A stretch of 64,000 nucleotides of DNA. It comes from JAWKHR01 sp041394725. Lineage in GTDB: Bacteria > Acidobacteriota > Vicinamibacteria > Vicinamibacterales > SCN-69-37. The DNA is taken from NCBI GenBank assembly GCA_041394725.1, contig JAWKHR010000019.1, positions 1 to 64,000 on the forward strand. The letters run 5' to 3'. A model generated the notes under the pieces. That model was not told the DNA's origin. It did not search any database and was given only the letters and a program-made list of their open reading frames with translations. Shown here one piece after another: positions 34,780 through 44,484 of the stretch. Position 1 is the stretch's first letter, and every line of letters starts with the position of its first letter. Made by a program: the position numbers and the translations under genes.

Positions 34780-36234
34780 ATGTCCCGCATCTCGAGCCGT
34801 TCGGCGATGGTCGTGGTCGTGCTGCTGCCCGTCCTGGCCGCCGCGGGTCTGTCGGCGCGGGCGACGACGAACTGGGCCCGGTTCCGCGGGCCGAACGGCT
34901 CGGGCCTGTCGGAGGCGACCGGCGTGCCGACCGAGTTCGGCCCGGCGAAGAACCTGGTCTGGCGGCTGCCGCTGCCCGTTGGCTACTCGTCGCCCATCCT
35001 GCTCGGTGACCGCATCTACCTGACCGGCGTGCGCGACCAGACGCTGCTGACGATGGCGATCGATCGGGTGGCTGGGAAGGTGATCTGGGAACGGCCGGCG
35101 CCGGCCCGCGCGACGGCGCCCGTGGACAAGCGCAACAACCCGGCGTCGCCCAGTCCCGCGGTCGAGCCGGGCGGGGTCTACGTCTTCTTCCACGACTACG
35201 GCCTCATCGCGTACGACGAGGACGGCGCCGAGCGATGGAAGGTGCCGCTCGGCCCGTTCGACAACATCTACGGCATGGGATCGTCGCCGGTCATCGTCGG
35301 CAACCTGATCGTCCTGGCGTGCGATCAGAGCACGGGGTCGTTCCTGCTGGCGGTGGACAAGCGCACCGGCCGCGAGGTCTGGCGCACGCCGCGGCCGGAG
35401 GCGAAGAGCGGCCACGCCACGCCGATCGTCTGGCGCGCGCCCGACGGGAAGGACCAGATTCTGCTGCCGGGGTCGTTCCTGCTGACGGCCTACGATCCGT
35501 CGAACGGCGAGCGGATCTGGTGGGTGCGCGGCCTGTCGTTCGAGATCAAGTCCACGCCGGTGATCAGCGACGGCACGCTCTACATCAACGGCTACGGCGC
35601 GCCGGAGAACGACCCGGGCCGGAAGATCGACGTGCCGGCGGCGGAGACGATCTGGCAGGCGACCGACACGAACGGCAACGGGACGATCGAGAAGCCGGAG
35701 TTCCCGAAGTACTCGGCGGCGTTCTGGTTCGACGTGGCTGACCTCGATCGCAGCGGGTCACTCACGACCGACGAGTGGGAGTACTACCGCGCGGCGCTCG
35801 ACTCGGAGAACGGGATGATTGCGATCCGGCTCGGCGGGACGGGCGACATGACCGAGTCGGCGGTCCGCTGGAAGTACCAGCGCGCGGTCCCGCAGCTGCC
35901 GTCGCCGCTCGTGTTCGAGCACGTGCTCTACATGGTCAACGACGGCGGCATCGTCACGACCTTGAACCCGGAGACCGGAGCGCTCATCAAGCAGGGCCGG
36001 CTCACCGGCGCGCTGGGTGCCTACTTTGCGTCGCCGGTGGCGGCCGACGGCCACCTCTATTTCGTCAGCCAGCTCGGCGCGGTCGCGGTGCTGCCGCCGG
36101 GCGGCGACCTGACCCCGGTGGTCGTCAACGACCTCAAGGAAGACGCCTACGCCACCCCGGCGTTTGCCGACGGCCGCATCTACGTGCGGACGGTCGAGGC
36201 GCTGTACGCGTTCGGCGGCGCCGCCGGTCAGTAG
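34780..36234 (+). CDS. Secreted PQQ-like (BamB-type) beta-propeller with an EF-hand pair
   Basis: 484 residues: a signal peptide (MVVVVLLPVLAAAGLSARA), then WARFRGPNGSGLSEATGVPT, the usual opening of PQQ_2-type quinoprotein-like propellers. Blades end in patterns such as LLAVDKRTGREVWRTP, LTAYDPSNGERIWWVRG and VTTLNPETGALIKQGRL. Between blades (about residues 295-335) two EF-hands are inserted, DTNGNGTIEKPEF and DLDRSGSLTTDEW, each with the spaced acidic ligands for calcium. Such proteins are common in acidobacteria and planctomycetes; no catalytic PQQ site is evident. The start rests on the adjacent TATACT. Its stop lies in the first copy of a tandem duplication. Confidence 0.85.
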   Translation: MSRISSRSAMVVVVLLPVLAAAGLSARATTNWARFRGPNGSGLSEATGVPTEFGPAKNLVWRLPLPVGYSSPILLGDRIYLTGVRDQTLLTMAIDRVAGKVIWERPAPARATAPVDKRNNPASPSPAVEPGGVYVFFHDYGLIAYDEDGAERWKVPLGPFDNIYGMGSSPVIVGNLIVLACDQSTGSFLLAVDKRTGREVWRTPRPEAKSGHATPIVWRAPDGKDQILLPGSFLLTAYDPSNGERIWWVRGLSFEIKSTPVISDGTLYINGYGAPENDPGRKIDVPAAETIWQATDTNGNGTIEKPEFPKYSAAFWFDVADLDRSGSLTTDEWEYYRAALDSENGMIAIRLGGTGDMTESAVRWKYQRAVPQLPSPLVFEHVLYMVNDGGIVTTLNPETGALIKQGRLTGALGAYFASPVAADGHLYFVSQLGAVAVLPPGGDLTPVVVNDLKEDAYATPAFADGRIYVRTVEALYAFGGAAGQ

Positions 36235-36267
36235 CGCCGCGTTCGGCGGCGCCGCCGGTCAGTAGCG
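36208..36267. repeat. 31-bp-period tandem duplication at a convergent gene junction
   Basis: A 29-nt segment GCGTTCGGCGGCGCCGCCGG...TAGCGC is present at 36208-36236 and again at 36239-36267. The first copy ends the PQQ-propeller gene (CAG TAG). The second contains the vapC stop (TCA on the plus strand). Confidence 0.85.
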
Positions 36268-36666
36268 CAGCACGCGCAGGCCGGGGACGCGCGAGAAGTC
36301 CTTCACGTTCCGCGTCACGAGCGGCGCGTCGTCGATGAGCGCCGCGGTGGCGATCAGCAGGTCGACGGCCGACAGGCGGTGGTTCGTCCGTCGCGTTGCG
36401 GCGAGCGTCCGGGCGTAGACGCCGGCGAAGCTGTCGCCGGGGTGCACGACGAGCAGGCCCGAGAGCAGCCGGTCGAGCATCTCGTGCTCGCCGAGCGGCT
36501 GCCGCGCGAGTTCCGCGCCGGCGCGCAGCTCGCAGACGACGTGCACGGACACGGCGAGGATCTCGTCGTCGTCGAGTGTCTCCATGAAGTCGAGCGCGCC
36601 GCCCGGCCGCCCGCGGGCCGTCTCGCGGAGCAGATCAACCACGAACGACGTATCCAGGTGGAGCAC
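36259..36666 (-). CDS. vapC: PIN-domain toxin, VapC-like ribonuclease
   Basis: 135 residues, the usual VapC length. The acidic active-site set is complete: Asp5 in LDTSFVVDLL, Glu46 in VCELRAG, Asp102 in SAVDLLIATAAL, and Asp123 in TRNVKDFSRVPG. PIN toxins cleave tRNA or rRNA when freed from their antitoxin. The vapB-like gene ends 6 nt upstream on the same strand, giving the standard antitoxin-toxin order. Confidence 0.9.
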   Translation of the reverse strand: MLHLDTSFVVDLLRETARGRPGGALDFMETLDDDEILAVSVHVVCELRAGAELARQPLGEHEMLDRLLSGLLVVHPGDSFAGVYARTLAATRRTNHRLSAVDLLIATAALIDDAPLVTRNVKDFSRVPGLRVLRY

Positions 36667-36672
36667 GGCGGG

Positions 36673-36906
36673 TCAGCGGCGGGCGGCGCGCGCGGGGCTG
36701 GAACGGCGCCCGCGCACCTCCGCCTCGATCGCGTCGAGTGTGTCGGCACCGGGATGCAGGCCGGCCAGGACGGCGCGCAGTCCGCCGACCGTCGGCCGCT
36801 TCCCGAACTCGCGCTTGATCACCTGCGAGAACGACTCGCCGGCCCGCTTGCGCCGGGCGAGGATGCCGTAGGCCTCGACGTCGATCGTGATGGTCTTCAC
36901 GGCCAT
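36673..36906 (-). CDS. vapB: VapB-like antitoxin (COG1753/DUF217 type)
   Basis: 77 residues from MAVKTITIDVEAYGILARRKRAGESFSQVI, typical of the short ribbon-helix-like antitoxins paired with PIN toxins (residues 1-35 DNA-binding, then a toxin-binding tail rich in Ala/Arg). An ATG five codons further up (36921) is possible but lies inside the repeated motif. A palindrome and direct repeat cover the start codon, consistent with autorepression. Confidence 0.85.
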   Translation of the reverse strand: MAVKTITIDVEAYGILARRKRAGESFSQVIKREFGKRPTVGGLRAVLAGLHPGADTLDAIEAEVRGRRSSPARAARR

Positions 36907-36924
36907 GCACTTATCGTGCACTTA
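36906..36924. promoter_or_regulatory. Candidate vapBC operator
   Basis: TGCACTTA is directly repeated (36906-36913 and 36917-36924, spacer TCG). It also forms the palindrome TGCAC-TTATC-GTGCA. It overlaps the antitoxin start codon, as autoregulatory TA operators often do. Confidence 0.5.
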
Positions 36925-36964
36925 GATGCCGGCTCCGTCAACCCGGGGGCGCGGCATTGCCTCT

Positions 36965-36983
36965 TATTACGAATTTCGATATA
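36965..36983. promoter_or_regulatory. Candidate operator/promoter of PadR cluster 2
   Basis: TATTACGAA-T-TTCGATATA is a near-perfect palindrome (7 of 9 positions paired) in an AT-rich patch between vapB and padR. It is followed by ATATAAC as a possible -10. Confidence 0.5.
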
Positions 36984-37003
36984 ACCGGCCTGCAGCACAG
37001 CCC

Positions 37004-37336
37004 GTGGCGCGACCTTCTTCCCGTGAGCCGCTCGCCTCGCTCGGGACCTTTTCCGAGGTCGGCTTCGGCATTCTCGTGGCCCTGGCCGAGGGGCCGAAGC
37101 ACGGCTACGCGATGATGCAGGACATCGGCTCGATGACCGGGTCCGCGCCCGGGCCGGGCACGCTCTACGCGGCCATCGCGCGGCTGGAGCAGCGGCGGTG
37201 GATCGAGCCGGTGCCGTCGGAGGATCGCCGGCGGCCCTATCGCCTGACGACGGCGGGGCGGCGCGTGCTGCGGGCGCGGCTCGAGGCGCTGCGGGCGATG
37301 ACGCGCATCGCGCAGGCGCGACTGGGGGAAGCATGA
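37004..37336 (+). CDS. PadR family transcriptional regulator (cluster 2)
   Basis: 110 residues from a GTG at 37004; an ATG at 36926 would read through the AT-rich operator and is unlikely. PadR signature: FSEVGFGILVALAEGPKHGYAMMQDI, APGPGTLYAAIARLEQRRWIEPV and RRPYRLTTAGRRVLRARLEAL. It is upstream of a membrane protein whose N-terminus resembles the ADOP prefix, so it probably controls that gene. It is divergent from vapBC with under 100 bp between. Confidence 0.88.
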   Translation: MARPSSREPLASLGTFSEVGFGILVALAEGPKHGYAMMQDIGSMTGSAPGPGTLYAAIARLEQRRWIEPVPSEDRRRPYRLTTAGRRVLRARLEALRAMTRIAQARLGEA

Positions 37337-37355
37337 CGCCGGGAGGTGCCGCGCG

Positions 37356-38060
37356 ATGACGGCCATGCCCGGCGGATCCCCGCGCGCCAGGCGTCTGGCG
37401 GTTCGCGTCCTGCACGGCTACCCGCGCCGCTGGCGCGCGCGCTATGGCACGGAGATGCGCGCGCTGCTCGACGAGATGCCCGTCACCTGGCGTCAGGTGG
37501 CGGACCTCGGCGCCGGCGCCGTCCGCGAGTGGCTCTCGCCGCGCGTGTTCGGCTGGCCGGCGCGGTCGGCGGCGGGGCGGGTACAAACGGCCCGCGCGCT
37601 CAAGTTCTTCGGCGTGGCCTACGCGCTCGACGTGGCCATCTACCTGCTGTTCTCCCGGGAGACGACGCCGGACGCGGGCTGGACCGCAGTCCTCGATCCG
37701 GCGGCGACGGTGCTGATGGCCGCGTTCACCGCGCGGATGGTCGTCGGAATCCTGGCTTGGCGCCGCCGGCCGCGCTGGCTTGGTCGTCAGCGATGGCTGG
37801 CGCGACTCGGGAGCGCCGAAATCGCGTTCTGGTTCGTCGCGCTGGCCGTCCGGACCGCGCACGACCGCATCGAACCCATTCCGGACTATCTCAGGAACCC
37901 GGCCGCCCACGTTCTCTTCACGCACGTGAACGTCTTCGTGCAGGCGCACATCCTCTTCATCTGCTCGAGCCTGACGCGCCGGCTGAACCGGGTCGCGATC
38001 TCCTCCGTGAAGCGCGGCGGCCGCGGTTTCCTCTTCAAGCTGCCCGGCCGGAACGACTAG
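37356..38060 (+). CDS. Membrane protein with an ADOP-like prefix, PadR-linked, unknown function
   Basis: 234 residues. Residues ~10-65 (LHGYPRRWRARYGTEMRALLDEMP) follow the same pattern as the cytoplasmic prefix of the ADOP permeases in this window (AFPREFRARFGDD). About four hydrophobic helices follow (FFGVAYALDVAIYLLF, AATVLMAAFTARMVVGIL, SAEIAFWFVALAV, VNVFVQAHILFICSSL). There are no MacB or FtsX domains. GGGAGG lies 9 nt before the ATG, and the gene is 19 nt from padR, so this is an operon. I do not recognise a named family; a sensor or accessory membrane role is only a guess. Confidence 0.7.
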   Translation: MTAMPGGSPRARRLAVRVLHGYPRRWRARYGTEMRALLDEMPVTWRQVADLGAGAVREWLSPRVFGWPARSAAGRVQTARALKFFGVAYALDVAIYLLFSRETTPDAGWTAVLDPAATVLMAAFTARMVVGILAWRRRPRWLGRQRWLARLGSAEIAFWFVALAVRTAHDRIEPIPDYLRNPAAHVLFTHVNVFVQAHILFICSSLTRRLNRVAISSVKRGGRGFLFKLPGRND

Positions 38061-38096
38061 CCGACACCCGGCGCGTCCGCCGCGCGCCGCCCGTAC

Positions 38097-38102
38097 TAGA
38101 AT
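38097..38102 (+). promoter_or_regulatory. Putative -10 element of a leaderless promoter (topoisomerase A)
   Basis: TAGAAT ends 6 nt before the GTG at 38109, the same spacing and hexamer as at 9648. Confidence 0.5.
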
Positions 38103-38108
38103 TCCCTC

Positions 38109-40532
<2,424 letters not shown>

Positions 40533-40542
40533 CCCGTCCCCC

Positions 40543-40548
40543 TATAAT
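40543..40548 (+). promoter_or_regulatory. Putative promoter -10 of the cytochrome gene
   Basis: A consensus TATAAT touches the end of hairpin 2 and lies 27 nt before the ATG at 40576. GGAGG (40563-40567) provides the ribosome-binding site, so this transcript has a leader. No clear -35 was found. Confidence 0.5.
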
Positions 40549-40575
40549 GTCCCCCCGGACTGTGGAGGCTATTGC

Positions 40576-40974
40576 ATGCGTGTGCTTACCGGACTCATGA
40601 CGCTGGTCTTCAGCGTGCTCGTCGCCGTGACCGTCGTCGTCGCGCAGGATCCCCCCGCGCAGGGGCGGAACCCGACCAATCTCCAGGTGCTGCCCAAGGA
40701 CATGACGGGCCGCCAGGTGTCGGCCATGATGCAGAACATCCGCCGCTCGCTCGGCGTGCAGTGCGATCACTGTCACGTGGGCGGCCCCGCGGACCGCGCC
40801 AAGGACGACAACCCCAAGAAGGAGATCGCCCGCAAGATGATGCGGATGGTCAACAATCTGAACGAGATGATGGGCGGCACGACCGAGGAACCGAAGGTCA
40901 CCTGCTTCACCTGTCATCGCGGCGCGCTCAAGCCGCTGACGGCGGCGCCCGAGGGCGGCGGCTTCACCAACTAG
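40576..40974 (+). CDS. Small exported dihaem c-type cytochrome (photosynthetic-reaction-centre cytochrome-like)
   Basis: 132 residues: a signal peptide (MRVLTGLMTLVFSVLVAVTVVVAQ), then two haem c sites, C63-D-H-C-H67 and C110-F-T-C-H114 (CFTCHRGALKP). Between them the helix with Met88/Met89/Met91 offers axial ligands. The pattern LPKDMTGRQVSAMMQNIRRSLGV...CDHCH and KVTCFTCHRG is that of the tetrahaem reaction-centre cytochrome family reduced to two haems, common in acidobacteria without photosynthesis. It probably carries electrons in the periplasm. A stand-alone gene with its own TATAAT promoter. Confidence 0.88.
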   Translation: MRVLTGLMTLVFSVLVAVTVVVAQDPPAQGRNPTNLQVLPKDMTGRQVSAMMQNIRRSLGVQCDHCHVGGPADRAKDDNPKKEIARKMMRMVNNLNEMMGGTTEEPKVTCFTCHRGALKPLTAAPEGGGFTN

Positions 40975-41168
40975 CGCCAGGCGCCTCGGCGCGTCCCGGG
41001 TGACCGCCCGGCGGCGCCCGCCTCGCGTGGACCCGGCGGGAGGGGCGGCACCATCGCCCGTCCCGCCGCCTCCGCGCGCCGGCCGCCCCGCCCGTTCCAC
41101 CCGCGGCGCGCGACCGCCTCGCGCCGTGTCCACCATCCATTCCCGACCCAGATCGCGACGACCCTGAC
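40975..41168. other. Intergenic region, no feature seen
   Basis: About 190 bp of extremely C+G-rich sequence between the cytochrome and proline dehydrogenase genes. I see no promoter-like AT patch, hairpin or open gene in it. Confidence 0.5.
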
Positions 41169-42107
41169 ATGTCTGTGATGCGCAAGGCCCTGCTGTGGGC
41201 ATCGACCAACGCCTGGATGCGCGACCGCGCGACCCGGACCGGCTTCGTCCGCCGCTCCGTCGTCAAGTTCATGCCGGGCGAGACCATCGAGGACGCCATC
41301 ACGGCGGCGCGCGCGCTGCCGCCCGGCGTCACCACGATCTTCACGCGCCTCGGCGAGAACCTCGCGAAGATCGACGACGCGAAGGAGGTGAGCGATCACT
41401 ACCACCGCGTGATCGACCTCATCGCCGAGTCCGGCCTCGACGCGCAGATCTCGGTCAAGCCGACGCAGCTCGGGTACGACCAGGACCCCGACGTGTGCTT
41501 CAACTACTGCGCCGACCTGCTCGAGCACGTCGATCGGGCGAACAACTTCTTCTGGCTCGACATGGAGAGCTCGCCGTACGTGGACGGCACGATCGCGCTC
41601 TACCGGCGCCTGCGCGAGCGATCGCCGCGCGTCGGCATCGCGATCCAGGCCTACCTGCGGCGCACGGCGAAGGACATCGAGGACCTGCTGCCGCTCGGCG
41701 CGGCAATCCGGCTCGTCAAGGGCGCCTACCTGGAGCCGCCCGACGTCGCGTTCCCCGAGAAGAAGGACGTGGACGAGAACTTCTTCACGCTGTCATGCCG
41801 CCTGCTCGACCCCGAGGCCGACAAGCCCGGCGCGCTGCTCCACATCGCGACGCACGACATCCCGCTGCAGGAGCGGCTCCAGAAGGTCATTGCCGATCGC
41901 CACATTCCGGCGACGCGGTACTCGATGGCGATGCTCTACGGCATCCAGTCGGGCCGCCAGGCCAGCGCTCGGCGGCGCGCACGTGCCCATCCGCTGCCTG
42001 ATCGAAGCACGTGCGAGTACTGGTTCCCTGGCATGCGCCGGCTGGCCGAACGGCCGGCCAATGTGGTTCGTCGTGAAGAACATGTCTGGGGGCTGATCAC
42101 CAGCTGA
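41169..42107 (+). CDS. Proline dehydrogenase, C-terminus frameshifted
   Basis: The first ~265 residues are a clean flavin-dependent PRODH barrel: TRTGFVRRSVVKFMPGE, GLDAQISVKPTQLGYDQD, FFWLDMESSPYVDGT, RVGIAIQAYLRRTAKD, RLVKGAYLEPPDVAF and ATRYSMAMLYGIQ. Past 41960 the expected end (GAHVPIRCLIE, EYWFPWYMRRLAERPANVWFVVKN) is spread over several frames, with at least three indels before about 42090. The enzyme oxidises proline to pyrroline-5-carboxylate. No P5C dehydrogenase is adjacent. The start could also be 41178. Whether the damage is real or a sequencing artefact is discussed in the findings. Confidence 0.85.
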   Translation: MSVMRKALLWASTNAWMRDRATRTGFVRRSVVKFMPGETIEDAITAARALPPGVTTIFTRLGENLAKIDDAKEVSDHYHRVIDLIAESGLDAQISVKPTQLGYDQDPDVCFNYCADLLEHVDRANNFFWLDMESSPYVDGTIALYRRLRERSPRVGIAIQAYLRRTAKDIEDLLPLGAAIRLVKGAYLEPPDVAFPEKKDVDENFFTLSCRLLDPEADKPGALLHIATHDIPLQERLQKVIADRHIPATRYSMAMLYGIQSGRQASARRRARAHPLPDRSTCEYWFPGMRRLAERPANVVRREEHVWGLITS

Positions 42108-42139
42108 TGCCGAGGAGCCTTCCACCACTTCTCCTGGGA

Positions 42140-42699
42140 TCAGGGCGGCGGCGGCGGCGTCTTCGGCGGTGGGGCAGGGATGACCGGCTCGCCCAGCGCG
42201 GCGGCCGCCGCGTCGTCGAGCTGCAGGATCACCCGCGCGGCCTCCTCCATCAGCCGCGAGCCGATGCCTTCCGGCGGCCTTGCCCCACCGGTCGATGAGT
42301 TGGTCGTAGGCGGGCGGGTCGCGCCCGAGCTATCGTAGAACGCGGCGGCTTCCAGCCAGCCCGAGAGAATCTCGCCGGCGCGGCACGCGATCGCCGCTGA
42401 GGCCCACGAGCGAGCCGAGTTCCTGCTGCAGCGCGGTCCAGGCCTGCTCGATTGCCGGCAGGCCCGACACCGGGCCCGTCTCGCGCAGGGCGGCCAGCGC
42501 CTCGACGAACGACGCGCGGTCCCGGTCGTTCAGCGCCCGCCGGACGGGGATCGAGAGCTGCTACCGCTCGATCAGGCCGGCGTCCTGCAGGTAGCCGCCG
42601 TCCACCTGCAGCGCCGTCCCTCCTCGAGCTGGAACTTGTCCAGCGCCTGCCGGATTGGGTACGGCGTTGCGGCGGAACGCGCAGGGTATCGGCCATCGC
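42140..42699 (-). pseudogene. Broken reading frame of unknown function
   Basis: On the minus strand, coding-like segments are scattered over frames: ALNDRDRASFVEALAALRE and GPVSGLPAIEQAWTALQQEL, then RLMEEAARVILQLDDAAAAA, ending APPPKTPPPPP and a stop at 42140. An ATG at 42699 and internal stops bracket them. It probably encodes a small helical protein when repaired. No family recognised. It lies in the same indel-rich stretch as the ends of the flanking genes. Confidence 0.45.
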
Positions 42700-42937
42700 G
42701 GAAGTTCTCACGGTGCCGGCCGGTCCTTGATTCCGCGGCCAGGCGGGTCGAGCTTCCCTGTCCAGTTTGACGTATTCGCGGACTGGTGGGGTGGCTGTTC
42801 GGCCGGCCTCGCAGGTGCCCTGCCCTGTAACGGCGAGGCTCGCGCGCTCGGATTCGCGGGCGGGCGATCCGGCCGGATCGCCGCCTGGTCCCGACGTGCC
42901 GGGCCCGCCCCGGGGTGGCGGGGGAGGTGGACGACCA

Positions 42938-44332
42938 GTGGCACAGCCGGGCACGCGCATCGAGACGGACAGCATGGGGCAGATCGAGGTCCGGGCGGAC
43001 CGTACTGGGGCGCCCAGACCGAGCGATCGCTCCACCATTTCAGCATCGGCGGCGAACATCATCTGCCCTACGATCCGCGCGCTCGGCATCCTCAAGAAGG
43101 CGGCCGCGCTGACCAACGGCGAACCAGGGCACGCTGCCGGCCGACCAGGTGGATCCATCACCCGCGCGGCCGACGAGGTGATCGAGGGCCGGCTCGACGC
43201 GCACTTTTCCGCTCTTCGTCTGGCAGACGGGGTCCGGTGCACCCAGACGAACATGAACGCGAACGAGGTCATCTCGAACCGCGCGATCGATATGGCGGCA
43301 CGATGGGTTCGAAGAAACCCATCCACCCGAACGACCACGTCAACCGTGTCAGTCCTCGAACGACACGTTCCCGACCGCGATGACATCGCCGCCGCCGAGG
43401 AGACCGTGCGGCACCTGCTGCCGGCCGTCCGCGCGCTCCGCGACACGCTGGCCGCGAAATCCGCCGCGACGATGGCCGTCGTCAAGGTGGGACGGACGCA
43501 CCTGCAGGACGCCACGCCGCTCACCCTCGGCCAGGAAATCTCGGGCTGGGTCGCGCAGCTGGATCTCTCCGTCGGTTTCGTCGAGAGCACGCTGCCGGCC
43601 GTCTACCAGCTCGCGCTCGGCGGCACCGCGGTCGGCACCGGCCTCAACACGCATCCCGAGTACGCCGAGCGCAGCGCGCGCCAGATCGCCGCGCTCACGG
43701 GCCTGCCGTTCACCTCCGCACCCAACAAGTTCGCGGCGCTCGCCGGCCACGAGGCACTCGTCGCGCTGCACGGCATGCTCAAGACGCTGGCCGCGACGCT
43801 GATGAAGATTGCCAACGACGTGCGGTGGCTCGCGTCGGGCCCACGGTCGGGCCTGGGCGAGATCACCATCCCGGAGAACGAACCCGGCAGCTCGATCATG
43901 CCCGGCAAGGTGAACCCCACGCAGTCCGAGGCGATGACGATGGTCTGCGCGCAGGTCATGGGGAACGACGTCGCGGTCAACGTCGGCGGTGCGTCGGGCA
44001 ACTTCGAGCTGAACGTCTTCAAGCCGCTCATCATCCACAACGTCCTGCAGAGCCTGCGTCTGCTGGCCGATGCGTGCGCGAACTTCGATCGGTTCTGCGC
44101 GAGCGGCATCGAGCCGAATACGGCGCGGATCCGCCACAACCTCGAGCAGAGCCTGATGCTCGTCACCGCGCTCAACCCGCACATCGGCTACGACAACGCC
44201 GCGAAGATCGCGAAGAAGGCGCACAAGGACGGCACGACGCTCAAGGACGCCGCGGTCGCGCTCGGCCTGCTGACGCCCGCGCAGTTCGACGAGTGGGTCG
44301 TCGCCGAGAAGATGACGCGGCCGGGCGACTGA
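42938..44332 (+). CDS. fumC: Fumarate hydratase class II, N-terminal half frameshifted
   Basis: From GTG 42938 (GGGGAGG about 11 nt upstream) the protein opens TRIETDSMGQIEV. To about 43380 the family sequence jumps between frames: YWGAQTERSLHHFSIGGEH in one, ALGILKKAAALTN and ADEVIEGRLDAHF in another, then TMGSKKPIHPNDHVNR. From VRHLLPAVRALRDTLAAK onward one frame holds the rest: GRTHLQDATPLTLGQEISG, GTGLNTHPEY and the signature GSSIMPGKVNPTQSEA. FumC converts fumarate to malate in the TCA cycle. Conserved residues are intact in every piece; the downstream half is undamaged. Confidence 0.88.
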   Translation: MAQPGTRIETDSMGQIEVRADRTGAPRPSDRSTISASAANIICPTIRALGILKKAAALTNGEPGHAAGRPGGSITRAADEVIEGRLDAHFSALRLADGVRCTQTNMNANEVISNRAIDMAARWVRRNPSTRTTTSTVSVLERHVPDRDDIAAAEETVRHLLPAVRALRDTLAAKSAATMAVVKVGRTHLQDATPLTLGQEISGWVAQLDLSVGFVESTLPAVYQLALGGTAVGTGLNTHPEYAERSARQIAALTGLPFTSAPNKFAALAGHEALVALHGMLKTLAATLMKIANDVRWLASGPRSGLGEITIPENEPGSSIMPGKVNPTQSEAMTMVCAQVMGNDVAVNVGGASGNFELNVFKPLIIHNVLQSLRLLADACANFDRFCASGIEPNTARIRHNLEQSLMLVTALNPHIGYDNAAKIAKKAHKDGTTLKDAAVALGLLTPAQFDEWVVAEKMTRPGD

Positions 44333-44335
44333 CGC

Positions 44336-44478
44336 GGGGCTTTGGAGGGCGTGGGGCCCGGGTAGCCAGTCGGGGGCTCTGGGGGACGCGGGGAAACCCG
44401 CGGGGGCCATGGGGACGTGGGGCGCCGGGGGCACGTGGGGAGGGCGACCGAGGGCGGCCGGCTCGTCGCTGAGCCGCC
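44336..44478. repeat. G-rich repeat D (single arm)
   Basis: Between convergent fumC and the zinc-peptidase gene. G-rich on the plus strand with one core near 44410-44442 (GGGGACGTGGGGCGCCGGGG). No C-rich partner arm is present. Confidence 0.75.
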
Positions 44479-44484
44479 GCGCGA

